From Acidimicrobiales bacterium (GTDB lineage Bacteria > Actinomycetota > Acidimicrobiia > Acidimicrobiales > GCA-2861595): a DNA stretch of 63,692 nt. Below are positions 17,245-28,085 of this stretch, piece after piece. A program made the position numbers and the translations under genes. The notes under the pieces were generated by a model. That model was not told the DNA's origin and ran no database searches. It saw only the letters and a program-made list of their open reading frames with translations. Location: contig DATLFN010000012.1 in the NCBI GenBank assembly GCA_035540975.1, positions 1 through 63,692 on the forward strand, given 5' to 3'. Every line of letters starts with the position of its first letter. Positions within the stretch are counted from its first letter, which is position 1.

Positions 17245-18387
17245 ATGTCGCTACCCGACGGTCGTGTAAGCAGCGGTGTCGCCGACCTCGACACCGTGCT
17301 GGGCGGCGTCATCCCCGGCGACAACGTCGTGTGGGTGGCCGACGACCCGGTCGTCGCCACCCGCCTGGAGGACTCCTTCCTGGCATCGGCCGGGAGGGCG
17401 GGCCTTCCCAGGGCGTACGTGACGACGTCGACCCGCCCCGACCTCGTGGCCGGGCGGGTCGGTCCCGGCGTCCTCGTCCTCGACGCCCGGCCGCGGCAGT
17501 CGCATGCGGCGGCGGACGTGCTGGAGCAGGCGCTGATGGAGGTGTGCGCAGCCCCGGTACCGGCGTGCGTCGTCATCGACGGGCTGGACGCCCTGGCCCG
17601 CCGCTGGGGGCCGCAGCGGGGGCTGGCGTTCTTCAGCCGGGTGTGCCCCCGGATGTTCGACGCCGGGGCGATCGCCTACTGGCGCGCGCCGAGGCGTGAT
17701 CTGGGCGCCCCCTTCGTCGACCAGGTCCAGAAGGTCACGCAGTGCGTGCTCGAGGTGGGCCGGGGGTGGCTGCGCATCGTGAAGGCGGAGGGCCGTCCCT
17801 CCACCGTCCAGGGCCTCCAGCTCGGCCTGTCGGTGGACGACGAAGGCGTACACCTCGACCACGAGCGGGCCGTCGGGCGGCTGGGCCGGGGGCTGGAGCT
17901 GGTGCGCAGGCAGCGCAGCCTGAGCCAGGCCGATCTCGCCCGGCTGGCCGGCGTGACGGCCAGCGCCATCTCGCAGGCCGAGGCGGGCCGCCGCGGCCTG
18001 TCGCTCGACACCCTGCTCACGCTCTCCGAGCGGCTCGGGGTCACGATCGACGAGCTGCTGGGCGGCGTCGGCGGCCCCGGGTACATGCTGGCGCGGCGGG
18101 ACCGGACGAGGAGCGGCGGACCGCACGCCGCCCTGCTGGACGACCCGGGCACCGGCCTGCGTGCGTACCTGGTGACGCTCGCCGCCGGGGAGTCGGGCAC
18201 GCCCCACGTCAGGCACCGCGGGGCCGAGATGGTCCTGGTGGCCGGCGGGCTCGTGCAGGTGCGGGTGGCGGACGACACGCCGGTGATGCGGGCGGGCGAC
18301 GCCCTGGTCGCGACCGACGCGGCGATCGGCGGGTGGCGGAACCTCACCATGGAGCCGGCCCGCCTGTTCTGGGTGCTGCGGGACTGA
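17245..18387 (+). CDS. KaiC-like ATPase fold / XRE helix-turn-helix / cupin regulator
   Basis: A 380-residue protein from ATG 17245 with a good AGGAAGG site. Residues 1-170 look like a RecA/KaiC-type domain: [20 protein letters not shown], then a strand-rich core with [10 protein letters not shown] and [14 protein letters not shown] in the Walker B position. The P-loop lacks the GK[ST] (it reads [11 protein letters not shown]), so ATP binding is doubtful. Residues 211-272 are an XRE helix-turn-helix ([37 protein letters not shown]). Residues 290-380 are a cupin with [18 protein letters not shown]-cupin regulators usually sense small ligands; adding a KaiC-like domain is unusual. Divergence from the hydrogenase gene makes that gene the likely target, and urease downstream a second candidate. 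Confidence 0.8.
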   Translation: MSLPDGRVSSGVADLDTVLGGVIPGDNVVWVADDPVVATRLEDSFLASAGRAGLPRAYVTTSTRPDLVAGRVGPGVLVLDARPRQSHAAADVLEQALMEVCAAPVPACVVIDGLDALARRWGPQRGLAFFSRVCPRMFDAGAIAYWRAPRRDLGAPFVDQVQKVTQCVLEVGRGWLRIVKAEGRPSTVQGLQLGLSVDDEGVHLDHERAVGRLGRGLELVRRQRSLSQADLARLAGVTASAISQAEAGRRGLSLDTLLTLSERLGVTIDELLGGVGGPGYMLARRDRTRSGGPHAALLDDPGTGLRAYLVTLAAGESGTPHVRHRGAEMVLVAGGLVQVRVADDTPVMRAGDALVATDAAIGGWRNLTMEPARLFWVLRD

Positions 18388-18417
18388 CGTCGGCACCGGT
18401 GGTGTGCTCCGACCGCC

Positions 18418-18455
18418 GTAACACCCGGTTGTGGTCGGGGAAACACGATGGAAAC
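18418..18455 (+). promoter_or_regulatory. GlnR-like repeated half-sites upstream of ureA
   Basis: Four five-base elements start exactly 11 bases apart: GTAAC (18418), TTGTG (18429), GAAAC (18440) and GAAAC (18451). GlnR of actinomycetes binds gTnAc-n6-GaAAc units in such 11-base steps and controls urease and urea uptake by nitrogen supply. The second element fits poorly. The site lies about 70 bases before the ureA start and 30 bases after the regulator gene, where a promoter is expected. Confidence 0.45.
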
Positions 18456-18525
18456 AGCACGTCGTTAGCTTCCGTTCGTCTGCGGCCCCATCCGGGTGCC
18501 GCTCCGCGGAAGGAGGCACGCGCCG

Positions 18526-18828
18526 GTGAGGCTCACGCCGACCGACGTCGACAAGCTGCTCGTGTCGGTGGCGGCCATGGTCGCCCGCGAGCGGCGGGGT
18601 CGCGGGCTGAAGCTCAACGTCCCGGAGGCGACGGCCGTTCTCTCCTCGTTCGTCCTGGAGGGCGCCCGCGATGGTCGGTCCGTGGCGGACCTCATGGCGG
18701 AGGGCCGCCACGTGCTCGGCCCCGACGACGTGATGGAGGGCGTGGGCGAGATGCTCCACGAGGTGCAGGTCGAGGCCACGTTCCCCGACGGCACCAAGCT
18801 GGTGACCATCCACCGGCCCATCTCCTGA
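18526..18828 (+). CDS. ureA: urease gamma subunit
   Basis: A 100-residue protein, the usual length of the gamma subunit, from GTG 18526 with GGAAGGAGG 10 bases upstream. The family pattern is complete: [13 protein letters not shown] at the start, [21 protein letters not shown] in the middle and [21 protein letters not shown] at the end. It forms the urease trimer-of-trimers with UreB and UreC. Its stop overlaps the ureB start (TGATG), so the two are translated together. Start of an operon of six ure genes and probably the five urt genes. Confidence 0.95.
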   Translation: MRLTPTDVDKLLVSVAAMVARERRGRGLKLNVPEATAVLSSFVLEGARDGRSVADLMAEGRHVLGPDDVMEGVGEMLHEVQVEATFPDGTKLVTIHRPIS

Positions 18829-19148
18829 TGGTCCCGGGCGAGCTGGCGGCTGCCGGTGGGGAGGTCGAGGTCAACCCCGGCCGGGAGCGGCGGGCGCTGG
18901 TCGTCGAGAACACCGGCGACCGGCCCGTGCAGGTGGGGTCGCACTTCCACTTCGCCGACGTGAACGCCGCCCTGGCGTTCGACCGCGAGGCGGCGTTCGG
19001 CTTCCGGCTGGACGTCCCCGCCGGCACGGGCGTGCGGTTCGAGCCGGGCGTGTCGCGCGACGTCGCCCTCGTCGCCCTGGGAGGGACGGCCACCGTTCCC
19101 GGGCTCCAGCTCCGTGCCGGTGGGACCGGCGCCGGCGGGGACGGCTGA
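18828..19148 (+). CDS. ureB: urease beta subunit
   Basis: A 106-residue protein from ATG 18828, overlapping the ureA stop by one base. Family pattern: [20 protein letters not shown], the core [39 protein letters not shown] and VRFEPG near the end. It is a structural beta-sandwich subunit that cups the active site of UreC. Two bases separate it from ureC. Confidence 0.95.
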   Translation: MVPGELAAAGGEVEVNPGRERRALVVENTGDRPVQVGSHFHFADVNAALAFDREAAFGFRLDVPAGTGVRFEPGVSRDVALVALGGTATVPGLQLRAGGTGAGGDG

Positions 19149-19150
19149 GC

Positions 19151-20854
<1,704 letters not shown>

Positions 20855-20857
20855 GCC

Positions 20858-21502
20858 GTGACGACCGCCACCCTCCTCCTGCTCGGCGACGGCCGCTTCC
20901 CGGGCGGCGGCTCGGCGCACTCGGGCGGCCTGGAGGCCGCCGTGGCTTCTGGCCGGGTGACGGATCTCGACGGTGTCGAGCGGTTCCTGGCGGGCCGCCT
21001 GGCCACCACCGGTCTGACCGACGCCTGGCTGGCGGCGTCGACGTGCGCCGGCGGCGACCCCGAGGTGCTGGAGGCCGAGTGCGAGGCCCGCTGCCCGTCG
21101 CCCGCTCTCCGGGCCGCCGGTCGCGTGCTCGGGCGCGGGCTGCGGCGCGCCGCAGCGGCGTCGTGGCCCGCCCTGGCCGCCGTGCGCGTCGAGCAGCACC
21201 CGGTCGTCCTCGGGCTGGTCGCCCGGGAGGCGGGCCTGTCTCCGCCCGACGCCGCCGCCCTCGCCGTGCACGGACTGGTCGCCGGCGCGGTGTCCGCCGC
21301 CGTGCGCCTCCTCCCGGTCGACATGGCGGATGCCGCAGCGGTGGCCGCCCGCCTGGCGCCCCTGGCCGACGCCGTGGCGGCCGAGGCCTCCGCAGTGTCG
21401 GTCGGTGGCGCCGCCGCCGCCGGCCCGGCGTGGTCGGCGCCCGTCCTCGAGCAGCGGGCCGAGGAGCACGCGGCCTGGGAGGTGCGCCTCTTTGCATCGT
21501 GA
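20858..21502 (+). CDS. ureF: urease accessory protein UreF
   Basis: A 214-residue, all-helical protein from GTG 20858, three bases after ureC. Family points: [21 protein letters not shown] at the start, DAWLAAS, and the closing [18 protein letters not shown]. UreF binds UreD and UreG on apo-urease and controls the GTPase step. It is more Ala-rich than typical members. The end overlaps the TTG start of ureG by 11 bases. Confidence 0.85.
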   Translation: MTTATLLLLGDGRFPGGGSAHSGGLEAAVASGRVTDLDGVERFLAGRLATTGLTDAWLAASTCAGGDPEVLEAECEARCPSPALRAAGRVLGRGLRRAAAASWPALAAVRVEQHPVVLGLVAREAGLSPPDAAALAVHGLVAGAVSAAVRLLPVDMADAAAVAARLAPLADAVAAEASAVSVGGAAAAGPAWSAPVLEQRAEEHAAWEVRLFAS

Positions 21503-22184
21503 CCACGACCACGACGACGATGTGGCTGCGGGCGGCGGCCCCCCTCCGCGGGCCGGCGGTGCGCCAAACTCGCGCCGGCCGCTGCGCGTCGGCGTCGGCG
21601 GTCCGGTGGGTTCGGGCAAGACGGCGCTGGTCGCCGCCCTGTGCCGTGCGATGTCAGGGCGGCGCCAGGTCGCCGTCGTCACCAACGACATCTACACGCG
21701 CGAGGACGCCGAGTTCCTCCTGCAAGCCGGCGTCCTCCCGCCCGATCGCATCACCGCCGTGGAGACGGGCTGCTGCCCGCACACCGCCATCCGCGACGAC
21801 GTGTCCGCCAACCTGGACGCCGTCGAGCGCCTGGCGTCCGACCATCCGCGCCTTGACCTCGTTCTGATCGAGTCGGGCGGCGACAACCTGACCGCCACGT
21901 TCAGCCCGGCCCTGGCCGACGTGCAGCTGTTCGTCATCGACGTGGCCGGGGGTGACAAGGTCCCGCGCAAGGGCGGCCCCGGCGTGAGCCGCTCGGACCT
22001 GCTGGTGGTGAACAAGACCGACCTGGCGCCGCTGGTCGGGGCCGACCTCGGGGTGATGGCCCGGGACGCGGCCCGCCAGCGGGGAGACCGCCCGACCGTC
22101 TTCCTCTCCCTGGTCGACGACCCGGCGGCGACCGAGGTCGTGGCCTTCCTCGAGTCGCGGCTTTGCTCGCCCGTCTCGACGTAG
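21492..22184 (+). CDS. ureG: urease accessory GTPase UreG
   Basis: A 230-residue SIMIBI-class GTPase. P-loop [13 protein letters not shown], the switch [13 protein letters not shown] with the nickel-binding [16 protein letters not shown], and the base-specificity motif VNKTD are all seen. Starting at TTG 21492 gives a His/Asp-rich N-terminus (HRDHDHDDD), as in many UreG proteins where it stores nickel; GGGAGG precedes TTG by 9 bases. The only other in-frame start, GTG 21522, would lose this stretch and has no ribosome site. UreG carries Ni and GTP to urease with UreF and UreD. There is no ureE gene, so the His-rich end may take its place. Confidence 0.9.
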   Translation: MHRDHDHDDDVAAGGGPPPRAGGAPNSRRPLRVGVGGPVGSGKTALVAALCRAMSGRRQVAVVTNDIYTREDAEFLLQAGVLPPDRITAVETGCCPHTAIRDDVSANLDAVERLASDHPRLDLVLIESGGDNLTATFSPALADVQLFVIDVAGGDKVPRKGGPGVSRSDLLVVNKTDLAPLVGADLGVMARDAARQRGDRPTVFLSLVDDPAATEVVAFLESRLCSPVST

Positions 22185-23011
22185 CCGTCGACGGCGACCG
22201 CGTCGTCGGGCTGTCGGCCTCGCCACCGCTGGCCGCCAAGGTGCTGGCCGGGATCCACGGTCCCGAACTGCTGCTGGTGGGGGCGGCGGCCAGCCTGGTC
22301 GAGGGCGACGAGCTCGCGGTGTCCCTGCGCCTGGGGCCGGGCGCCCGCCTCACCGTGCGCACGGCTGCCGCCACCCTGGCCCACCCCTGCCCCGGGGCCG
22401 GCTCCACCACGTTCGACGTCCACGCCGACCTCGGCCCCGGCGCATCCCTGGCCTGGTTGCCCGAGCCCCTGGTGGCGTGCGCCGGGTGTCGCCACGGGGG
22501 GAGGGCCCGTGTCCGCCTCGCCGCCGGAGCGGCCGCCGTGTGGTCGGAGACGCTCGTGCTCGGGCGGTGGGGCGAACGCCCCGGCGACGTCGCCGTCCGG
22601 CTCGACGTCGACCTCGCCGGCACCCCCCTGCTGCGGGACGGGCTCCGGGCCGGCCCGTCCGCCCCCGCCTGGGACGGCCCCGCCGTCCTCGACGGCACCC
22701 GCCACCTCGGGTCGGTCGCGCTGCTCGGGCTGCGGCCCCGGGCCGGACCCGTGCAGCGTCGGACCGTGCTTGCCCTGGCCGGTGAGGGCGCGCTCGTGCG
22801 CGCCGCCGGCTCCGACGCGGCGTCGGTGGAGCGCCGGCTCGCCCCGTGGAGGTCGGCCTTCGTGGCCGATCTGGCGACCGTCGTGCCCGCGGGAGGGGAC
22901 GGCTTTGCCGACGGAAGGAACGGGTCAGGCAATGGTCACCGACCCGCCACACCGGCGTCATGTGAGGGCAATGCGCCGTCTCTACGTTTCGGCGCGTCGC
23001 CAAAGGGCTGA
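22163..23011 (+). CDS. ureD: urease accessory protein UreD (UreH)
   Basis: A 282-residue protein from TTG 22163, overlapping the end of ureG by 22 bases. Family pattern: [49 protein letters not shown] and [15 protein letters not shown]. It is the scaffold that binds apo-urease and passes nickel. The sequence is less conserved than the other ure genes and the C-terminal 30 residues are a Gly/Asn-rich tail not shared with the family. It ends 32 bases before urtA. Confidence 0.85.
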   Translation: MLARLDVAVDGDRVVGLSASPPLAAKVLAGIHGPELLLVGAAASLVEGDELAVSLRLGPGARLTVRTAAATLAHPCPGAGSTTFDVHADLGPGASLAWLPEPLVACAGCRHGGRARVRLAAGAAAVWSETLVLGRWGERPGDVAVRLDVDLAGTPLLRDGLRAGPSAPAWDGPAVLDGTRHLGSVALLGLRPRAGPVQRRTVLALAGEGALVRAAGSDAASVERRLAPWRSAFVADLATVVPAGGDGFADGRNGSGNGHRPATPASCEGNAPSLRFGASPKG

Positions 23012-23043
23012 CGGCACACAGCACCGAAAGACAGGGGAGCGCA

Positions 23044-24336
23044 TTGGGACGACGAGGCATCGCGGCGCGGGCGGGGTGGAGGAGGCTGGCGTGCACGCTG
23101 GTCGTCGGGACGCTGGCGCTGGCGGCGTGCGGCGGAAGTGGCGACGACGAGACGGCGACCGGCGGCGGCACCGGGGAGGCGTCCGGAGAGAGCGTGAAGG
23201 CCGGGGTGCTGCACTCGCTGAGCGGCACGATGTCGATCAGCGAGGTGGCGGTCAAGAACGCCTCGCTGCTGGCCATCAAGGAGATCAACGCCGCCGGCGG
23301 CGTGCTCGGCAGGCAGATCGAGCCCATCGTCGAGGACGGCGAGTCCAAGCCCGAGGTCTTCGCCCAGAAGGTGGAGAAGCTGCTCACCACCGACGACGTC
23401 GCCGTGGTGTTCGGCGGGTGGACGTCGGCCAGCCGCAAGGCCATGAAGCCGGTGGTCGAGGGCGCCGAGGGCCTGCTGTTCTACCCGGTCCAGTACGAGG
23501 GGCTCGAGGTGTCGCCCAACATCTTCTACACCGGAGCCACGACGAACCAGCAGATCATCCCCGCCCTCGACTACATGAAGGAGCAGGGCCTCATCAACGT
23601 CTACCTCGTCGGCTCGGACTACGTGTTCCCGCGTACCGCCAACAAGGAGATCAAGGCGTACGCGGCCGCCAACGGCCTGAACATCCTCGGTGAGGACTAC
23701 CTCCAGCTGGGCGACACCAACGTCCAGGGCATCGTGCAGAAGGTGCTGGACGCCAAGCCCCAGGTCGTGTTCAACACCCTGAACGGCGACAGCAACGTGT
23801 CGTTCTTCAAGGAGCTCAAGGCCAAGGGGAACACGCCGGAGAAGATCCAGACCATCTCGGTGTCGATCGCCGAGGAGGAGGTCGGCGGCGTCGGCGTCGA
23901 CAACCTGGTCGGCCACCTGGTGGCTTGGAACTACTACCAGACGACCGACGAGCCGATGAACGCCAGGTTCGTCGAGGCGTTCAAGAAGGAGTACGGCGCC
24001 GACAAGAACACGGCGGACCCGATCGAGGCCGGGTACAACTCGGTGTACATCTGGAAGGCCGCCGTCGAGAAGGCCCAGACCTTCGACAAGGCGAAGGTCA
24101 TCGCGGCGGCGGGCGGCATCGAGCTCGACACGCCGGAGGGCAAGCTCACGGTCCACCCGACCAACCACCACGTCTTCAAGACGGCCCGCATCGGCAGGAT
24201 CAACGCCGAGGGCCTCATCGACGAGGTGTGGAACTCCGGGAAGCCGGTCGAGCCGGACCCGTGCCTCGACACCTACGCCTGGGCGGACGGTCTCGCCACC
24301 GGCGAGGCCCGCGCGGAGTGCGACGCCGCCAAGTAG
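23044..24336 (+). CDS. urtA: urea ABC transporter, substrate-binding lipoprotein
   Basis: A 430-residue protein from TTG 23044, with AGGGGAG seven bases before. The lipobox LALAACGG anchors it at about residue 22. Family pattern: VKAGVLHSLSGTMSISEV, EINAAGGVLGRQIEPIVEDG, VFGGWTSASRKAMKPVVE, FYPVQYEGLEVSPNIFYTGA, ending AWADGLATGEARAECDA. These mark the urea and short-chain amide receptors rather than general amino-acid receptors. Together with urease directly upstream this is a urea scavenging unit. A long hairpin follows the stop. Confidence 0.93.
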   Translation: MGRRGIAARAGWRRLACTLVVGTLALAACGGSGDDETATGGGTGEASGESVKAGVLHSLSGTMSISEVAVKNASLLAIKEINAAGGVLGRQIEPIVEDGESKPEVFAQKVEKLLTTDDVAVVFGGWTSASRKAMKPVVEGAEGLLFYPVQYEGLEVSPNIFYTGATTNQQIIPALDYMKEQGLINVYLVGSDYVFPRTANKEIKAYAAANGLNILGEDYLQLGDTNVQGIVQKVLDAKPQVVFNTLNGDSNVSFFKELKAKGNTPEKIQTISVSIAEEEVGGVGVDNLVGHLVAWNYYQTTDEPMNARFVEAFKKEYGADKNTADPIEAGYNSVYIWKAAVEKAQTFDKAKVIAAAGGIELDTPEGKLTVHPTNHHVFKTARIGRINAEGLIDEVWNSGKPVEPDPCLDTYAWADGLATGEARAECDAAK

Positions 24337-24341
24337 GGAGC

Positions 24342-24379
24342 GCCGGGGGTCGCCCGCCCACCCGGGCGACGCCCCCGGC
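24342..24379 (+). terminator. hairpin between urtA and urtB (partial terminator or mRNA stabiliser)
   Basis: GCCGGGGGTCGCCCG (24342-24356) pairs with 24363-24379 with one two-base bulge, leaving a six-base loop. It starts 5 bases after the urtA stop and 20 bases before urtB. There is no U-tract. Such hairpins after binding-protein genes often let the receptor be made in excess over the membrane parts. Confidence 0.6.
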
Positions 24380-24399
24380 CCCTTGCACGAGAGGCCGCC

Positions 24400-25293
24400 A
24401 TGGAGACCTTCGTCGGGAACCTCTACATCGGGATGACGCTCGCCTCGATCCTCCTGGTGGTCGGGCTCGGCCTCACCTTCACGTTCGGGCAGATGGGCGT
24501 GATCAACATGGCCCACGGCGAGATGATCATGGCCGGCGCCTACGTGCCGTACGTCCTGCAGACGTCGGTGCTCGCGGGGGCGAAGGGCGCCGCCGTGCTC
24601 ATCGCCTTCCCGATGGCCTTCGTGGCCGGCGGCCTGATGGGCGTGGCGATGGACCGGCTGCTGCTGCGCCGGATGTACGGGCGGCCACTCGACACCCTGC
24701 TGGTGACGTTCGGCATGAGCCTCGTCCTCCAGCAGGCGGCCCGGGACCTGTTCGGCGCCAACAACAAGGACGTCGTGACGCCGACGTGGCTCCGCGGCCA
24801 GTGGCACGTGTTCGGCGTCACCCTCACCCACACCCGCCTGTTCGTGCTCCTCACCGTCGTCGTGACCATGGCCGCCGTGTGGGTGTTCATGTCCCGCCTG
24901 GCCGCCGGGCGCCGGATGCGGGCGGTCATGCAGAACCGCGACCTGGCCGCGGTCAGCGGCCTGCGCACCTCCCGGGTCGACGCCACCACGTTCTTCCTCG
25001 GGTCGGGGCTGGCCGGCATCGCGGGCGTGGCGGTGTCGCTCATCGGTCCGATCGGGACCAGCACGGGCACGGCCTACATCCTGAGCGCCTTCCTCGTCGT
25101 CATCGTGGGCGGCTTCGGGAAGCTGCGGGGCGCCGTGCTCGCCGCCCTCATGCTGGGGACCCTGAACGCCTTCGTGGAGCGTTCCACCTCGTCCACCATC
25201 GGACGCGCCGCCGTCTTCGCGTTCGTGATCCTGTTCCTCCAGTTGCGGCCCAACGGCATCGTGTCGTTCCGGACGAGGGGCCTGGCGACATGA
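24400..25293 (+). CDS. urtB: urea ABC transporter permease UrtB
   Basis: A 297-residue membrane protein from ATG 24400 with about eight helices. It has the LIV-type permease points FGQMGVINMAHGEMIMAGAY near the start, VTFGMSLVLQQAARDLFG, and a C-terminal AFVILFLQLRPNGIVSFRTR. A segment VVIVGGFGKLRGAVLAALM is near the end. UrtB pairs with UrtC to form the channel. The stop TGA overlaps the urtC ATG (ATGA). Confidence 0.93.
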   Translation: METFVGNLYIGMTLASILLVVGLGLTFTFGQMGVINMAHGEMIMAGAYVPYVLQTSVLAGAKGAAVLIAFPMAFVAGGLMGVAMDRLLLRRMYGRPLDTLLVTFGMSLVLQQAARDLFGANNKDVVTPTWLRGQWHVFGVTLTHTRLFVLLTVVVTMAAVWVFMSRLAAGRRMRAVMQNRDLAAVSGLRTSRVDATTFFLGSGLAGIAGVAVSLIGPIGTSTGTAYILSAFLVVIVGGFGKLRGAVLAALMLGTLNAFVERSTSSTIGRAAVFAFVILFLQLRPNGIVSFRTRGLAT

Positions 25294-26510
25294 GCGAGAT
25301 CGCCGAAGCCCCGGCCGAGGTGGTCGAGGCGGCCGAGGACCAGCTGGCCGGAGCCGCACCCGCTCCACCCCGCCGCACGCCCCTGTCCGCGCTCGCGCCG
25401 CGGGCCTCGAGCCCGTGGGCGGGCCGCCTCGCCTTCCTCGCCTTCGCCGGCGTCCTCTTCGCCCTCCCGGGGATGCTGGGCGGCCCCACCGACGTGAGGA
25501 CGTGGGCGGAGTGGCTCTGCTACGCCATGGTCGCCGTCGGCCTCGACGTGGCGTGGGGCTACGGCGGGATGCTCGTCCTCGGCCAGGGCCTGTTCTTCGG
25601 CCTCGGTGCGTACGCCATGGGCATGCACCTGTCGCTCGAGCAGGTCCCGGACGGTTCCCTCCCGTCGTTCATGAGCCTCTACAGCGACTACACCGAGCTG
25701 CCCGCGCTGTGGCGCCCGTTCCGGAGCTTCTGGGTCTCGGCGGCCGTGGCCGTCCTCGTCCCGGTGCTGATCGCGGCCCTGCTCGGTCTCCTCGTCTTCA
25801 AGCGGCGGATCCGCGGACCGTTCTTCGCCCTGCTCACCCAGGCCACGGCGGTGATCTTCGCCCTCGTCCTCGTCGGCAACCTGGAGCTGACGGCGGGGTT
25901 CAACGGGCTCACCGGGTTCACCACCGTGTTCGGCCGCAACAAGTACGCGCCGTCCACGAGCACGTGGTTGTTCCAGGTCGCTGCCGGCGGGCTCCTCGTG
26001 GTGCTGGCCGTCGCCATGAAGGTGGTCCGCAGCCGCTACGGCAAGCTGCTCCAGGCCACCCGCGACAGCGAGGACCGGGTGCGCTTCCTCGGATACGACC
26101 CCGCCCTGGTGAAGACCTTCGGGTTCGCGGTGGCGGCCGGCATGGCCGGCCTGGCCGGCGCCGTGGCCGCGCCCGTCTTCGGCATCGTGTCGCCCGGGCA
26201 GTTCGACGCCGTGCCCTCCATCCTCATGGTCTGCTGGGTGGCGGTCGGCGGGCGGGGGACGCTGTGGGGAGCGGTCCTCGGCGCCCTCGTCGTGAACTGG
26301 ACGCGGGTCGAGGTGAGCACGGCCCGCCCGGACGACTGGCAGTACCTCCAGGGCCTGCTCTTCGTCGGGGTCCTGGCCTTCGCACCGGGCGGCCTGGCGG
26401 GCATCGCCAGGTCGGCCTGGGGCTGGCTGGCGGCGGTCGCGACCGGGTCCCGGCGACGGCATGCGGGCGAAGGGCCGGTGCTGGGGCTGGAGCCGGCGGT
26501 GGAGGCGTGA
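25290..26510 (+). CDS. urtC: urea ABC transporter permease UrtC
   Basis: A 406-residue membrane protein from ATG 25290, in a 4-base overlap with urtB. The first 45 residues are an acidic and Pro-rich cytoplasmic tail longer than usual. Then come helices with AMVAVGLDVAWGYGGMLVLG, LGQGLFFGLGAYAMGMHL, LVLVGNLELTAGFNGLTG and the signature FLGYDPALVKTFGFA. All four features match the UrtC permease. It overlaps urtD by 4 bases (GTGA). Confidence 0.93.
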   Translation: MSEIAEAPAEVVEAAEDQLAGAAPAPPRRTPLSALAPRASSPWAGRLAFLAFAGVLFALPGMLGGPTDVRTWAEWLCYAMVAVGLDVAWGYGGMLVLGQGLFFGLGAYAMGMHLSLEQVPDGSLPSFMSLYSDYTELPALWRPFRSFWVSAAVAVLVPVLIAALLGLLVFKRRIRGPFFALLTQATAVIFALVLVGNLELTAGFNGLTGFTTVFGRNKYAPSTSTWLFQVAAGGLLVVLAVAMKVVRSRYGKLLQATRDSEDRVRFLGYDPALVKTFGFAVAAGMAGLAGAVAAPVFGIVSPGQFDAVPSILMVCWVAVGGRGTLWGAVLGALVVNWTRVEVSTARPDDWQYLQGLLFVGVLAFAPGGLAGIARSAWGWLAAVATGSRRRHAGEGPVLGLEPAVEA

Positions 26511-27325
26511 CCGCGGAGCTCGATGTCCGCGGCCTCACGGTGGAGTTCGACGGGTTCCGGGCGCTCGACGGAATCGACTTCGCCGTCGAACGGGGCGAGC
26601 TGCGGTTCCTCATCGGCCCGAACGGTGCGGGCAAGACCACGCTGGTGGACTGCATCTCCGGGCTCACCAGGCCGTCGGCGGGCGACGTCTCGTTCGAGGG
26701 CCGACGGCTGAACGGCATGCCCGAGCACCGGCGGGTGCGGCTCGGGATCGGGCGCAGCTTCCAGACGCCCACCGTCTTCGACACCCTCAGCGTCGTCGAG
26801 AACCTCGACCTGGCCGAGTCGTTCCGCCGGTCGGCGCTCGGGATGCTGCGCCGGCGACGCTCGGTCACCGAGGGGGTGGCCGCGACCTTGGAGCGCGTGG
26901 GCCTGGTCGCCGCCGCCGACCGGCCCGCCGCCGCCCTCAGCCACGGCCAGAAGCAGTGGCTCGAGATCGGCATGCTGCTGGTGCAGGGGCCCAAGCTGCT
27001 GCTGCTCGACGAGCCGGTGGCGGGGATGAGCCCCCAGGAGCGTCTCGACACCGGCGCCCTGCTGAGCGAGCTGGCCGGCGACCACACCGTGGTGGTCATC
27101 GAGCACGACATGGCGTTCCTGCGCCGGTTCGCCCGGCGGGTGACGGTCATGCACGAGGGCCGCGTCGTGTCGGAGGGCACCGTCGACGAGGTGCAGGCGG
27201 ACCCCGTCGTGCGGGAGGTCTACCTCGGAAGGTCGCGCGACGAGCGGTCGGGCGCCCTGGCATCGCCGGTGGCCGACCCCGTCCTGGAGGCCGTGACGCT
27301 GGCGAGCGGGACGGACGAGCGGTGA
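26507..27325 (+). CDS. urtD: urea ABC transporter ATPase UrtD
   Basis: A 272-residue ABC ATPase from GTG 26507. Walker A GPNGAGKTT, signature LSHGQKQWLEIGM (Urt-typical in place of LSGGQ), Walker B LLLLDEPVAGMS with the Glu and the H-switch VIEHDM are all present. The Q-loop is RSFQTP. It ends with an extra 25-residue tail before the GTGA overlap with urtE. Confidence 0.92.
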   Translation: MTAELDVRGLTVEFDGFRALDGIDFAVERGELRFLIGPNGAGKTTLVDCISGLTRPSAGDVSFEGRRLNGMPEHRRVRLGIGRSFQTPTVFDTLSVVENLDLAESFRRSALGMLRRRRSVTEGVAATLERVGLVAAADRPAAALSHGQKQWLEIGMLLVQGPKLLLLDEPVAGMSPQERLDTGALLSELAGDHTVVVIEHDMAFLRRFARRVTVMHEGRVVSEGTVDEVQADPVVREVYLGRSRDERSGALASPVADPVLEAVTLASGTDER

Positions 27326-28017
27326 ACCTCGAGCTCCAGGACGTCCGCATCGCCTACGGCCGGGCCGAGGTGGTGTCCGGGGTGAGCCTGGAAGTCCCCC
27401 GCGGTCGGGTGACGTGCCTCATGGGCCGCAACGGCGTGGGGAAGACCACCCTCCTCAACGGGGTCATGGGCCTCCTGCCCCTGCGGTCCGGGCACGTCAG
27501 GGTCGACGGCCGGGACGTGACCCGCCTCTCCACGCCCCAGCGGGCCCGGGCCGGCATCGGGTACGTTCCCCAGGGTCACCAGGTGTTCCCCCATCTCACC
27601 GCCAGGGAGAACCTGGTCGTCGTGCTGGAGCGGGACCGCGGCGCGGACCCGGCGGCGGTCGACGAGGCGCTGGACGTCTTCCCCGCCCTGCGCACGCTGC
27701 TCGACCGCCCGGCCGGCCTGCTCTCGGGCGGCCAGGCCCAGCAGCTCGCCATCGCCCGCGCGTTGGTCGGCCGGCCGGCGCTGCTGATCCTCGACGAGCC
27801 GACCGAAGGCATCCAGCCGTCGATCATCCTCGAGATCGAGGACGCCATCGCCCGCCTCCACGCCGCCGGGATGACGATCCTGCTGGTGGAGCAGTACGTG
27901 GAGTTCGCCCTCCGCCTGGCCCAGCGCTACGCCGTCATGGAGGGCGGGCTGGTCGTGCACGCGGGCGACGTGTCGGCCGTGGATCCCACCGCCTTCGCCG
28001 ACCTGCTCACGGTGTGA
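27322..28017 (+). CDS. urtE: urea ABC transporter ATPase UrtE
   Basis: A 231-residue ABC ATPase from GTG 27322. Walker A GRNGVGKTT, the Q-loop YVPQGHQVFPHLT, signature LLSGGQAQQLAIARAL, Walker B LLILDEPTEGIQPS and H-switch LLVEQYVEF match UrtE of cyanobacteria and actinomycetes. It ends the run of ure and urt genes. The 68 bases before the padR gene contain a small ACCCT-AGGGT stem. Confidence 0.92.
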   Translation: MNLELQDVRIAYGRAEVVSGVSLEVPRGRVTCLMGRNGVGKTTLLNGVMGLLPLRSGHVRVDGRDVTRLSTPQRARAGIGYVPQGHQVFPHLTARENLVVVLERDRGADPAAVDEALDVFPALRTLLDRPAGLLSGGQAQQLAIARALVGRPALLILDEPTEGIQPSIILEIEDAIARLHAAGMTILLVEQYVEFALRLAQRYAVMEGGLVVHAGDVSAVDPTAFADLLTV

Positions 28018-28085
28018 GCGACGTTTCACCGGACGGACACCCGCGCCGAACCCGCGTGTAACCCTCGGTCCGTAGGGTCCGGCGC

